A stretch of DNA of 64,000 bases from an archaeon. GTDB lineage: Archaea > Thermoproteota > Nitrososphaeria > Nitrososphaerales > Gagatemarchaeaceae. The stretch's first letter is position 1, and each line of letters opens with the position of its first letter. Location: assembly GCA_021823325.1 (NCBI GenBank), contig JAKAOG010000003.1, positions 106,498-170,497 of the forward strand, in the 5' to 3' direction. The notes beneath the pieces were generated by a model. It worked only from the letters and a program-made list of their open reading frames with translations. It was not told where the DNA came from and ran no database searches. Positions 8,701 through 16,116 of the stretch are shown here, piece by piece. Both the position numbers and the translations under genes were made by a program.

Positions 8701-9330
8701 GAGCGTGCTCTTCATCTCGCCGATGCGCGCCATCGCCACCTCCAGCCTCTGGTCTGCCTGGCCGAGCTGTCGCTGCGCCTCTGCCTTCCTCTCGTCGAAC
8801 TTCGAGATGCCGACGACGCTCTCGATGACCTTCCTCTTTTCCTCCGGCGTCAGGTCCGCCATCTTCGTCGCCGCGCCCTGGGCGACGATGTTGAATCCGC
8901 CCGGGGAGAGCCCCGCTATGTCGATGATGTCTGCGAGCGCGCCCCTAGTCGACTTCCTTCCGTTGATGAAATATGAGTTGTCGCCGTCCTCCCTGAGCTC
9001 GCGCGTGAGCGTGACGAGGTCTGAATCGACGGGGATCGTCCTGTCGGAGTTGTCGAACTGCAGGGTGACGCGGCACGCGGTCGGCTTTCCGGACGAACCG
9101 CCGTCTTCGGTGCGCGGGTCGAAGATCAATCCCGAGAGCCTTCCGTTCGCAGCCCTCAGCGCCTTCGGTGAATTTTCTCCGATGGTGAACGCAATCGCAT
9201 CCGCAAGGTTCGACTTGCCGCTGCCGTTCGGACCGGTGATGACAGTGAAGCCTCGCTCGAAGTTTACGACGACTGTTCGAGGGCCAGACGACTTGAACCC
9301 GCGCATCTCCAGTCTTCGTATATACGTCAC
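5770..9330 (-). CDS. smc: chromosome segregation ATPase SMC
   Basis: Full-length SMC (1186 residues). The N-terminal head has Walker A GPNGSGKSN. Long coiled coils (about 170-510 and 690-1010) flank a hinge at about 520-670 (VPGYVGRLGQVV...GKWMGAFVVQ). The C-terminal head carries an ABC signature (HSGGQRAV) and Walker B (FYLFDEIDAPLD). The start is GTG at 9330, placing the conserved IRRLEMRGFKS strand right at the N-terminus. It is the first gene of the SMC-ScpA-ScpB condensin operon, which continues into S8e and SRP19. Confidence 0.97.
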   Translation of the reverse strand: MTYIRRLEMRGFKSSGPRTVVVNFERGFTVITGPNGSGKSNLADAIAFTIGENSPKALRAANGRLSGLIFDPRTEDGGSSGKPTACRVTLQFDNSDRTIPVDSDLVTLTRELREDGDNSYFINGRKSTRGALADIIDIAGLSPGGFNIVAQGAATKMADLTPEEKRKVIESVVGISKFDERKAEAQRQLGQADQRLEVAMARIGEMKSTLESLDSQRTEMVRFNQLESQINWLNAVITSKKISDLKSRLADLRSQEQELNGKLSDMSARLVELENRIGQVDSEKTKFIVEVIQGGGASHVELQFQLAGLRNELETLESDFKTAESNVAELEGETVPQLKQVVSEKQKEANAATSTVRQLTAEIEKLDAKHADLAQRLKEFFRAGEELRATIEKKGKQTAKVQVRLADLGQKQTQVDLAINATTASLNVERKRLDELKLRVDGYSEVLGKLEASTKQLFELYDSSTKELSSLDENLTGAEKTRERLVASIQGASKILEKASAEVSREEAFRHMSESLAGERSGQLKLQELCDQGGVPGYVGRLGQVVRYPQQYTKAVTAVMGKWMGAFVVQDLKSMTQLIKAAKSLKAKSFSVIPLSEVEDVKSLDVEKSAGVIGPVSDVLKCEEEFQGLVNFLAGDSVLVETEAIGYILASEGVRAVTLDGETFEQGGRAFSFGYQELMVNLMEGLENIEGISEVEDAVGALKGAIDRRRSELDHIETESRTLMKERVKKIVTTTSLKAEATTITRMANRYKSIFRSMNAEYQKQVNAVARLEEKLKTSTERKDSISKGIGSLQQVVADAQALGLDALLAEVDGTKQTVSAEIDTIRNRIQDLNLTLTREKANLENVLLRALEENQLDLANAVEDLQSNKQFVKEAPRRIRELAEQKGALESQISKLMESSRRSQPVLDEFDAKAKRLKEERDGVSRSMAGHQKDLFALSGQASAAQEKIEEALGSLRMLGFSEELEYFATSETLLVELQQEYQTASGSVNRGADRQYTEMFVSYKSLSVRHNDLENERNSIITFIESVESEKKKVFLSAFDRVGSEFSAIFEKLTGGRALLEMENPDELFAGGVILRADFGNGLRESSQHSGGQRAVTGVAMILAMQAVQGHPFYLFDEIDAPLDAVNSDRLAKFLKEKSVEAQIIAITLRDVFVSASDVTYGVYSAGGMSRVVHYKPAEVPARA

Positions 9331-9619
9331 AGGAAGATTTGCCCCGTCTGCAGGACAGGTATGATACGGGATATAAGCGAATCGGAGTCAGATTCGTAGC
9401 CCAAAAACCGGCCCCAATCGCCGGCGCAGGGCGTTTTTTCGGTGCAAGCGCCCACTATTGTTGGGGGGGTTGCGGTCAGCCTGCTTTGGGCTTATTTTGA
9501 ACGTGTCGCTGCGAATATCCTCCCTCTCATCGAAAGACGCCTGAATCCAGCTATTTTCAAGGCACCAGCTCCCCATCCCCGAGGGTCACGCTCATGTCTT
9601 TTGGGCCGCCGAAGTTTCC
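9331..9619. other. intergenic region between divergent smc and M24 peptidase
   Basis: This 289-bp divergent spacer must hold both promoters. It contains an AT-rich patch (gcttattttgaac, near 9489) and several homopolymer runs. Short track ORFs here have no family resemblance and are not supported. No tRNA or clear non-coding RNA is visible. Confidence 0.5.
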
Positions 9620-10705
9620 GTGGCACAAGGTAGTAATAACGGAGTTTCGGTTCGGCCGCCGTTGTCAATCTATTCTCAGCGGAGAAAGAGGATCCTCGCA
9701 GCCGCGAAGGGGAGGCAGGTCGCGGTCTTCAGCGCGCCGAACCTGTTCTACCTGACCGACTTCCTCGGAGGCGGAGCGGGCATCGTCCTTCCAGACAAGA
9801 CGGTCGTGGTGACGAGCCCTCTGGAGGCCGACAGGTCGGGAGAGATGTGCAAAGAGGCCGAGATAGTCGTCGCGAAGAGGTGGAAGGACGTCGAGGAAGT
9901 GATCGGAAAGCACCTCGAGAAGGGGAAGGTGCTCGTAGACCACGCGTCGCCGCAGAGCGACAAGAGGTTCGAGGCGCACCCTGAGATGTTCGTCGAAGTA
10001 AGACGCACGAAGGACGAGCTCGAGATCCAGAGGATAAGGAAGGCGTGCGCTTTCACTGACAAGACATACGATGCGCTGGAGAGGGTATTGAAGCCGGGGA
10101 AGACGGAGTGGGAGCTGGCTGCCGAAGTCATGAAGACGGCCACTGAACTTGGGATGACGCCGTCCAATTCGGAGTCCTCGCTCGGGCCGATAATCATCGC
10201 CTCTGGGCCGCACGGCGCGTACGGGCACTCGGAGCTGTCGGACCGGAAGGTGAGGTCAGGGGACTTCGTGGTCGCGGACCTGTTCTTCAGGTACGAAGGG
10301 TACAACTCTGACGAGACGAGGACGTTCGGAGTCGGGTCGGTGACGTCCGAGATGAAGAAGCACTATTCCATCGTGAGAGAGGCCCAGGAAGCGGCGATGG
10401 CGGCGGCCCGGGAGGGCGTCTCCTGCGGGGCGGTGAACGACGCGGCGGTGGACGTCCTGAAGAGGAACAGGATGGACAAGTACCTGAACCACAGCGTCGG
10501 GCACGGAGTCGGGATAGACATCCACGAGATGCCGGGCATATTCCACGGGAACAAGGTCAAGCTGATGAGGAACGACGTGATAACCGATGAGCCCGGCGTC
10601 TACCTCGTGGGCAAGTACGGGATCAGGATCGAGGACACGCTGCTGATAGGGAAGAGAGTGGACACGTTCACGAAGTATACGAAAGACCTCGTCATCTGCG
10701 GGTAG
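9620..10705 (+). CDS. M24 family metallopeptidase (Xaa-Pro aminopeptidase/prolidase-like)
   Basis: Pita-bread-fold dinuclear metal peptidase that removes N-terminal residues before proline or cleaves X-Pro dipeptides. The N-terminal creatinase-like domain spans about residues 1-125. The catalytic domain shows the metal ligands in order: Asp (VVADLFFRYEGYNSDETRTF), His (SVGHGVGIDIHE), Glu (ITDEPGVYL) and Glu (IRIEDTLL). The track start is GTG 9620; an in-frame TTG at 9662 (SIYSQRRKRIL) is an equally good start. It converges on and overlaps pantoate kinase by 14 bp. Confidence 0.9.
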   Translation: MAQGSNNGVSVRPPLSIYSQRRKRILAAAKGRQVAVFSAPNLFYLTDFLGGGAGIVLPDKTVVVTSPLEADRSGEMCKEAEIVVAKRWKDVEEVIGKHLEKGKVLVDHASPQSDKRFEAHPEMFVEVRRTKDELEIQRIRKACAFTDKTYDALERVLKPGKTEWELAAEVMKTATELGMTPSNSESSLGPIIIASGPHGAYGHSELSDRKVRSGDFVVADLFFRYEGYNSDETRTFGVGSVTSEMKKHYSIVREAQEAAMAAAREGVSCGAVNDAAVDVLKRNRMDKYLNHSVGHGVGIDIHEMPGIFHGNKVKLMRNDVITDEPGVYLVGKYGIRIEDTLLIGKRVDTFTKYTKDLVICG

Positions 10706-11603
10706 GCCGCAGGACCCCCGCCTTCTCCCGTCCTACCTCGAACACGTCTACCCTCGCACCGCCTAGAGAAGCGAGGGCCCTCGAGACCTTCGGCGCCCTG
10801 TCTGCGTCGGTGATGCAGTGCACCGAGTAGCCGATCATGTTCTGGCTCGCGTGCGACGCCCCCGCCGAAGTTGCGGCCCCTATCGCCTTCTTCACCTCAG
10901 GGGACTCGAGCCCAAGGCCTCTCGAGAACGACGCCCCCTCCGCCGCGAGCGTGTCCAGACTGGGGTCGGCCAGGAACCCGGCGAGCGCCTCCCTCCCCAG
11001 CCTGTTTATCCTCGCCTTCATCTTCGGAGAGGACAGGGCGTCCTTCTTGTCGTAGGGAGCGAAGTACACCGTGACGATCCTGGTGTCCCTGGGCACCTTC
11101 ACCGCGACGAACTTCGCCGCTCCCGGCTCTCCCGCCGTCGTGATAGCCCCTGCCCCTGCGTGGCCGTAGACCACAGAGACGGTCCCAAGCCCGGTCTGCT
11201 CGAATATCTCCGCCCTGTGGGCGAACCTCGCCAGGAGCCGCTTGGGCCATCTTATCCCGAGGGACGCTGCCGCGGCGTAGACTGAGGATGTGGCGGCGGC
11301 CGCGCTCGCCCCGAAACCCGAGCCGATGGGCGTGTCGACGCGTTGGTCGATCGATACCCCGTCCTCCATGTGTCCGGAGGCGCTGAGGAGGAGCGAGACG
11401 GCCCTCCTGGTCGTCCTCGCGTCATAGCTAGGGTCCCCGTTGACCCTCGTCTTGACCCCCGCGACATTCAGCAGCTTCGCAGTCGAGGTCGTGCCCTTCG
11501 AAAGGATGTATCCGCCCCCCGTCGCGCCAATGGGACCGGGAGACCCGTCGTAGCTTATCTCGAAGAAGTTCGTTATGGCTGATGGCGCGAACGCCGCCGT
11601 CGT
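10692..11603 (-). CDS. pantoate kinase (archaeal GHMP family), apparent ACG start
   Basis: Phosphorylates pantoate to 4-phosphopantoate in archaeal coenzyme A synthesis. The track shows only residues after the internal ATG at 11369, but the frame stays open upstream and encodes the conserved N-terminus AFAPSAITNFFEI...GATGGGYILSKGT, then the GHMP loop PIGSGFGASAAAA. That region lies between an in-frame TGA (11619-11621) and the conserved block, and contains no ATG, GTG or TTG. The only near-cognates at the right place are two ACG codons at 11603 and 11600. From 11603 the protein is 303 residues, the expected length. One base separates it from the upstream THUMP gene stop. Confidence 0.85.
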   Translation of the reverse strand, partial: TTAAFAPSAITNFFEISYDGSPGPIGATGGGYILSKGTTSTAKLLNVAGVKTRVNGDPSYDARTTRRAVSLLLSASGHMEDGVSIDQRVDTPIGSGFGASAAAATSSVYAAAASLGIRWPKRLLARFAHRAEIFEQTGLGTVSVVYGHAGAGAITTAGEPGAAKFVAVKVPRDTRIVTVYFAPYDKKDALSSPKMKARINRLGREALAGFLADPSLDTLAAEGASFSRGLGLESPEVKKAIGAATSAGASHASQNMIGYSVHCITDADRAPKVSRALASLGGARVDVFEVGREKAGVLRPTRR

Positions 11604-11604
11604 C

Positions 11605-12117
11605 CTAGGTCGCCCGCTTCAGCTTCTGTATGCTCACTATGTCGTGAGGAGAGATGACGGAGATGCAGGAGTAGTCTCCGAAGATCTCGAGGAGGACGAC
11701 CTTGTCAGGCGAGTTCAGGCTCACCTTCCGGTCGATGGCGTCGGCGAGGGCGTCTATCAGCTGCTTGTCCGTGTACGGCGAGTCCCTGGCCTCTATGGTG
11801 ATCCTGAACGTCTCTCCGGGGCCTATGGACGACGAGAGCTCCTTCACCGCTTTCACGATCTCCTCCACCTTGGTGTCGACGACCTTGTCGACGGGGATGA
11901 CCCTCAGGATGAACCTGACCCTGAAAGGCTCCGACCGGACGAAGTCGGTGATGAAAGAGAGGAGCGCCTTCGGGTCTTCCACGTTGACTTCTATGACCCC
12001 GTCGTACGCCGACCTGTCGATGACGACCTTCCGTATCCCCGAGAGCAGGGCGATCTCCTTGAACTCGGCGGAGGCCTTTGCCTCCAGCCCCTTCGCAGAA
12101 GTGACTACTAGGTTCGT
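11605..12117 (-). CDS. THUMP-domain protein (TAN1-like), apparent ACG start
   Basis: Small THUMP-fold protein of 170 residues resembling TAN1, the partner for tRNA cytidine acetylation. The visible core runs NLVVTSAKGLEAKASAEFKEI, then RVRFILRVIPVDKVV, FRITIEARDS and VVLLEIFGDYSCISVISP, the usual THUMP strand/helix order. The 388-aa track ORF is spurious upstream, since it runs antiframe through Sua5. No ATG, GTG or TTG lies within about 24 codons before the conserved NLVVTS, and the next in-frame canonical codon is about 50 residues inside. ACG at 12117 sits directly before NLVV and overlaps the Sua5 stop by 10 bp. Confidence 0.8.
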   Translation of the reverse strand, partial: TNLVVTSAKGLEAKASAEFKEIALLSGIRKVVIDRSAYDGVIEVNVEDPKALLSFITDFVRSEPFRVRFILRVIPVDKVVDTKVEEIVKAVKELSSSIGPGETFRITIEARDSPYTDKQLIDALADAIDRKVSLNSPDKVVLLEIFGDYSCISVISPHDIVSIQKLKRAT

Positions 12118-12722
12118 CCGCCCTTCACTTGGTTCCCGACCCCGATTGGACCAGTTCTTAAGATTGTGACCGAGTCGCCCTCCACCTGGACCACGGTCGA
12201 CTCCTTCCCCCCCAGGACCCCGCCGTCGAGTATGAGGTCGACCTTCTCCCCGAGCTGGGCGACGGCATCTGCGGCCGACCTCGAAGAGGGGCTCCCTGAG
12301 ACGTTCGCGCTCGTCCCCGTGAGCCATCCTCCGCAGGCGTCGATGAGCTCCATGCAGGAAGCGAGCCCCGGGACCCTGACCCCGAGGTTCCCTGTCCCGG
12401 AGTGCAGGAGGTCGGGGACCTTCCTCCTGAGCGGAGCTACTATGGTCAGGGGCCCCGGCCAGTGCTCCTTCGCGAGGGCGAGTGATTTCGGGTTCAGCTG
12501 CACTATCGCGGCGGCCTTCTCTGCCGACCCACAGAGGACTGGGACGGCCTTCGACCCCCTCCCTTTGGCGCCGAAGAGCCGCCCCACAGCGGCGTCGTCG
12601 AACGGGTCGCACCCAAGGCCGTAGACTGTGTCGGTCGGATACACCACCAGCCCGCCTCTCTTTACGATGGCGGCGGCGCTTGCGATCGACGTTGGCCCGA
12701 TCGGTAGGACGGTGGCGGCCAT
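12108..12722 (-). CDS. sua5: L-threonylcarbamoyladenylate synthase Sua5/YrdC/TsaC
   Basis: Makes threonylcarbamoyl-AMP for the t6A37 modification of ANN-decoding tRNAs. The YrdC motifs are clear: GGLVVYPTDTVYGLGCDPF, the KGRGSKAVPVL segment, HWPGPLTIV and GWLTGTSANVSGSPSS. At 204 residues it is the short TsaC form without the extra Sua5 domain. The ATG at 12722 follows a TATA-like cgttatagcg about 30 nt upstream, so the operon is probably leaderless. The next two genes act on tRNA and on CoA. Confidence 0.94.
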   Translation of the reverse strand: MAATVLPIGPTSIASAAAIVKRGGLVVYPTDTVYGLGCDPFDDAAVGRLFGAKGRGSKAVPVLCGSAEKAAAIVQLNPKSLALAKEHWPGPLTIVAPLRRKVPDLLHSGTGNLGVRVPGLASCMELIDACGGWLTGTSANVSGSPSSRSAADAVAQLGEKVDLILDGGVLGGKESTVVQVEGDSVTILRTGPIGVGNQVKGGRT

Positions 12723-12847
12723 TTCTTGCCTCCCGGCCGCGCAGCATCGCGCTATAACGGTTGAAGCCCACGGCTCTGTCGGGGGATGCCTAGAGGGGAC
12801 GCAGCAGGGGATCGCTTCTGCGAGTTCACGGACGACGCACCGTGAGA

Positions 12848-12855
12848 TTTAATAG
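12848..12855 (+). promoter_or_regulatory. TATA-like element for the acidic micropeptide
   Basis: The octamer tttaatag lies about 27 nt before the expected start and 32 nt before the ATG at 12880, the normal archaeal box A position for a leaderless or near-leaderless mRNA. It points into the plus strand, away from the Sua5 operon. Confidence 0.5.
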
Positions 12856-12879
12856 TTCATCACAAACCGCGGGGCGGAC

Positions 12880-12972
12880 ATGTCTGAAGAGGATCAGGAA
12901 CTCGACGAGGACCTTGACGAAGACCTGGACGAAGACGGATGGGAAGAGGACTCGGACGAGGACGGGCTCTAG
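12880..12972 (+). CDS. 30-residue highly acidic micropeptide
   Basis: Too short for the ORF track. The ATG at 12880 opens a 30-codon frame ending TAG, with composition 19 Asp/Glu of 30 residues, built on repeated L-D-E-D units (MSEEDQELDEDLDEDLDEDG, then WEEDSDEDGL). A TATA-like box sits at the correct distance and no overlapping gene explains the sequence. A TIM promoter follows immediately, so it is a stand-alone unit. Function unknown: a charged peptide could bind a basic partner or metal ions, but that is inference. The alternative is a chance open frame in GA-rich DNA. Confidence 0.5.
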   Translation: MSEEDQELDEDLDEDLDEDGWEEDSDEDGL

Positions 12973-13050
12973 AGACCGTCCTGAACCGAGACCTGCCGTC
13001 CGCGCACGCGACACTTTAAGACACCTGGCTGCTTCTCCGGTCGTCGCCGC

Positions 13051-13710
13051 ATGAGGACCCTCATAGTCAACTGCAAGAACTATCCTGAGGTTCTTGGCGA
13101 AGGGGCGGTGAGCCTCGCGCGCGCCGTCTCCCGCGTCGCCGAAGACGGCGAAGTTAGGGCGATAATCGCGCCTCCTACCCCGTTCCTGGGCCTCGTCGCA
13201 TCCAAGACAGGGGCGACGGTCTACAGCCAGGACGTGGACGCCGTGGTGGGAGACAAGACGACAGGGGCGACCCTTCCTGACGCTGTCAGGGGAGCAGGGG
13301 CGACAGGGACGATACTCAACCATAGCGAGTCGAAGAAGGCGTTCGGCATACTGTCCGATCTGGTCCCGAGGCTCAGGGGACTGGAAGTCTGCCTGTGCGC
13401 GGGGACGAGCGCCGAAGCCGCCAAGCTCTCCAAGCTGGGACCGACTTACGTGGCCATCGAGCCGCCGGAGCTGATCGGCACGGGCGTGGCTGTGTCGAAG
13501 GCCAGGCCCTCCCTCGTCACGGACACGATAACCGCCGTGAGAGACGCGGGGTACAGGGGCCGCGTCCTCTGCGGAGCGGGAATCGTGACAGGCGCCGACG
13601 TGAAGAAGGCGGTGGAGCTCGGGGCTGAGGGGGTGCTGGTCGCTTCGAGCGTCGTGAAAGCTCCTGACTGGAACGCGAAGGTCAGGGAGCTGGCTGATTC
13701 TCTTATGTGA
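13051..13710 (+). CDS. tpiA: triosephosphate isomerase
   Basis: Interconverts glyceraldehyde-3-phosphate and dihydroxyacetone phosphate. Catalytic residues are visible: K9 (NCKNY), H91 (ILNHSES) and E137 (AIEPPELIG), plus the phosphate-binding CGAGI and GVLVASS strands. At 219 residues it is the short archaeal tetrameric type. A TATA-like actttaag at about 13012 lies roughly 35 nt before the ATG. The gene belongs functionally with FBPase and aldolase downstream (gluconeogenic triose handling). Confidence 0.96.
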   Translation: MRTLIVNCKNYPEVLGEGAVSLARAVSRVAEDGEVRAIIAPPTPFLGLVASKTGATVYSQDVDAVVGDKTTGATLPDAVRGAGATGTILNHSESKKAFGILSDLVPRLRGLEVCLCAGTSAEAAKLSKLGPTYVAIEPPELIGTGVAVSKARPSLVTDTITAVRDAGYRGRVLCGAGIVTGADVKKAVELGAEGVLVASSVVKAPDWNAKVRELADSLM

Positions 13711-13726
13711 TAACGGAGCCCTTTCG

Positions 13727-13733
13727 TTATATA
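13727..13733 (+). promoter_or_regulatory. TATA box of gdhA
   Basis: The sequence ttatata lies about 27 nt upstream of the gdhA ATG, consistent with a leaderless transcript beginning at or next to the start codon. It is one of the strongest TATA boxes in the window, which suggests high expression. Confidence 0.65.
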
Positions 13734-13756
13734 CAATTGTTAAAAGGGCGACAATT

Positions 13757-15046
13757 ATGGCTCAAAAGTACGAAGTGAGACAGATGCAACAGACACAGCA
13801 AGTTAAACCAAACCCGTACGAAAACGCGCTCGAGCAGCTCAGGATCGCCGCAGGATACCTGAAGCTCGACGAAGGCGTCCACCAGATACTGGCGAACCCG
13901 AAGCGACAGCTGACCGTCTCCCTGCCTGTCAAGATGGACAGCGGCAAGACGAAGGTGTTCACAGGGTACAGGGTCCAGTACAACGACGCGAGAGGGCCGT
14001 TCAAGGGAGGCATCAGGTACCATCCCGGCGTGACTCTCGATGAGGTGAAGGCGCTGTCCGCATGGATGACATGGAAGTGCAGCGTCGCCAACATCCCGTT
14101 CGGAGGCGCCAAGGGGGGCATCATCTGCGACCCGAAGCAGATGTCGCAGGGAGAGCTCGAGAGGCTTACCCGACGGTTCGGGGCCGCTATCGCTCCGATA
14201 ATCGGGCCCTACAAGGACATCCCGGCTCCCGACGTCTACACCAATTCACAGACGATGGCATGGATCCTCGACACGTACAGCACCCTCGAGGGGGTCATGA
14301 CCCCCGCGGTCATCACAGGCAAGCCCATCTCGCTCGGGGGCTCGCTCGGAAGAGACAAGGCCACAGGTCGCGGAGCCGTCTACACGACCGTCGAAGCGGC
14401 AAAGGTGAACAAGGTCAACCTGAAGGGTGCGAAGTTCGCGGTCCAGGGGTTCGGCAACGCCGGATCCAACTTCGCCGAGATCCTCCAGACCTACGGCGCG
14501 AAGCTGATGGGCGCCAGCGACTCGAAGGGGTCCATCATGAGCAAGACGGGGATGGACGCCGACAAGCTCATCGCCCACAAGGAGAAGACAGGGTCGGTGG
14601 TCGGCTTCCCAGGGAGCCAGCAGATCAGCGAAAAGGAGCTGCTCCAGATGGACGTCGACATCCTGAGCCCGGCTGCCCTTGAGAACTCCATACTCCCGGA
14701 CATCGCGAAGGGCATAAAGGCGAAGATAGTCACGGAGTGCGCGAACGGCCCGACTACCCCGGAGGCGGACAAGATCCTCCACGGGAACAAGGTCTTCGTG
14801 ATCCCCGACATCCTAGCCAACTCGGGAGGGGTCATCGTCAGCTACCTCGAGTGGGTGCAGAACCTGGAGAGGAACTACTGGACCGTGGAGGAGGTCAACT
14901 CCATGCTGGAGAAGAAGATCACCTCTGCCTTCCACGACGTCCACGAAGCGAGCGTGAAGCACGACGTCGACATGAGGACGGGCGCCATGATAGTCGGAGT
15001 CGGCCGGGTAGCCGAAGCCGTCAAGACGCTCGGCGTATTCCCATAG
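13757..15046 (+). CDS. gdhA: glutamate dehydrogenase
   Basis: Hexameric Glu/Leu/Phe/Val dehydrogenase that reversibly converts glutamate to 2-oxoglutarate and ammonia. The 429-residue sequence contains the conserved glycine-rich active-site stretch (PFGGAKGGI), GGIRYHPGV, the PAPDVYTN segment and a Rossmann fingerprint (FAVQGFGNAGSNFAE). The N-terminal about 20 residues are Gln/Lys-rich. A strong TATA box precedes it. With the nearby permease and aminotransferases it points to amino-acid catabolism or ammonia assimilation; cofactor preference cannot be read with confidence. Confidence 0.97.
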   Translation: MAQKYEVRQMQQTQQVKPNPYENALEQLRIAAGYLKLDEGVHQILANPKRQLTVSLPVKMDSGKTKVFTGYRVQYNDARGPFKGGIRYHPGVTLDEVKALSAWMTWKCSVANIPFGGAKGGIICDPKQMSQGELERLTRRFGAAIAPIIGPYKDIPAPDVYTNSQTMAWILDTYSTLEGVMTPAVITGKPISLGGSLGRDKATGRGAVYTTVEAAKVNKVNLKGAKFAVQGFGNAGSNFAEILQTYGAKLMGASDSKGSIMSKTGMDADKLIAHKEKTGSVVGFPGSQQISEKELLQMDVDILSPAALENSILPDIAKGIKAKIVTECANGPTTPEADKILHGNKVFVIPDILANSGGVIVSYLEWVQNLERNYWTVEEVNSMLEKKITSAFHDVHEASVKHDVDMRTGAMIVGVGRVAEAVKTLGVFP

Positions 15047-15055
15047 AAAGGACGA

Positions 15056-15102
15056 GCGGACGCCCCGGCGGAGAGCCGGCGGCGCCCACTTCCTGTTTTT
15101 TG
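15056..15102 (+). terminator. hairpin plus T-run after gdhA
   Basis: Shortly after the gdhA stop, a GC-rich inverted repeat around cgccccggcggagagccggcg is followed by cctgttttttgg. Archaeal termination depends mainly on the T-run, which reads in the gdhA direction. It also separates gdhA from the convergent fbp gene. Confidence 0.45.
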
Positions 15103-15117
15103 GACCGCGGGTTTCTG

Positions 15118-16011
15118 CTATCTCTTTGAGACGGCGTTCTCGACTTCACGGACTAGGTCGGCGCTCCCTATGTAGAGGGGCGACGTCTCAGCCAACGCCC
15201 TTGGCTCGATGTCCAGTATGTTTCCAGAGCCGTCGCTCGCGTATCCCCCAGCCTGCTCGTTGATGAACGCCATCGGCGCGCATTCGAAAAGCACCCTGAG
15301 CTTTCCTCGGGGCTTCTTCACAAGCGCAGGATAGGAGAAGATCCCGCCTCTCGATAGGACCTGGTTGTAGTCTCCGACGAAGGTCCCGCAGTACCTGTTG
15401 CGGAGCCCCTTCCCCTCCAGCGAATGCCAGAATGCGGCTACCTCCGGCACCCACTCTCTTCGGGACCCTCCAAAGCCGTAGACCTCGGCCTTGTCAGGCA
15501 GACGGAGGTTCACTCCGAGGAGCTGGAAGGGCATGGCGCCCCCCTCCCTCACCGCGACGAACCTGTGCACCCCCTTTCCGAAGGAGAAGGTGAGGGTGAC
15601 CATCGTCCCGTAGGTGACATAGAGCGCCCCGACAAGGCGCCTCCCAGAAGCAGGTAGCTTCCGCGAGTAGAACCCGAAGATGCTCCCAAGCGGGTTGTTG
15701 GTCTCGACGTTGGAGCTCCCGTCGAGCGGGTCCATCGCCACGCTCACCGAGCCCTTGGACGACGCGGGCTCTTCCATCTCCTCCGACGCCACCTCGGCGA
15801 CAAGGCCCGTGGAAGTGAGCGCTTCGACGAACGCGTCGTTGGAATAGACGTCTATCGCCTTCTGGGTCTCCCCGGAAGGGTTAGTCTCCGTGAGGAGGCC
15901 GGACTTGAACGGGACGCTGTCCCAGACGTCGATGCTGGTCTTGGCGATGGCGGCTGTCAAAGCGGCGAGGTCTTCCGGGGCGTTCAGCCTGAGGAACTCG
16001 TCAAGCTTCAA
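15118..16011 (-). CDS. fbp: fructose-1,6-bisphosphatase, class I
   Basis: Hydrolyses fructose-1,6-bisphosphate in gluconeogenesis. The metal-site motif MDPLDGSSN and the C-terminal ECAPMAFINEQAGGYASDGSG block are diagnostic of class I (eukaryote/bacterial-type) enzymes, not the archaeal class V bifunctional aldolase/phosphatase. 297 residues from a TTG at 16011; no ATG fits better. It is divergently placed from the class I aldolase, and the pair together with TIM gives a complete triose-to-F6P route. The class is unusual for archaea but known in some lineages. Confidence 0.93.
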   Translation of the reverse strand: MKLDEFLRLNAPEDLAALTAAIAKTSIDVWDSVPFKSGLLTETNPSGETQKAIDVYSNDAFVEALTSTGLVAEVASEEMEEPASSKGSVSVAMDPLDGSSNVETNNPLGSIFGFYSRKLPASGRRLVGALYVTYGTMVTLTFSFGKGVHRFVAVREGGAMPFQLLGVNLRLPDKAEVYGFGGSRREWVPEVAAFWHSLEGKGLRNRYCGTFVGDYNQVLSRGGIFSYPALVKKPRGKLRVLFECAPMAFINEQAGGYASDGSGNILDIEPRALAETSPLYIGSADLVREVENAVSKR

Positions 16012-16116
16012 ACGAGCCGTCCCCGACTTCCGTCCATTTAGGGGTATTCAAGGGGCGCTCTCTGAGATGCGGCCGCCGGTGAGACCGTTAAATAGAGAAG
16101 AAGGCAGCGGGCATCC

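Noticed and set aside
5992-9364. Several 170-460 residue ORFs on the plus strand opposite smc
   Set aside because: Their compositions mirror the antisense of smc codons and show no family motifs; smc is unambiguous.
11605-12771. 388-residue ORF covering the THUMP gene and all of sua5
   Set aside because: Only the last 170 residues look like protein. The upstream part is Arg/Gly-rich antiframe translation of the sua5 coding region, which is itself a clear Sua5/YrdC gene.
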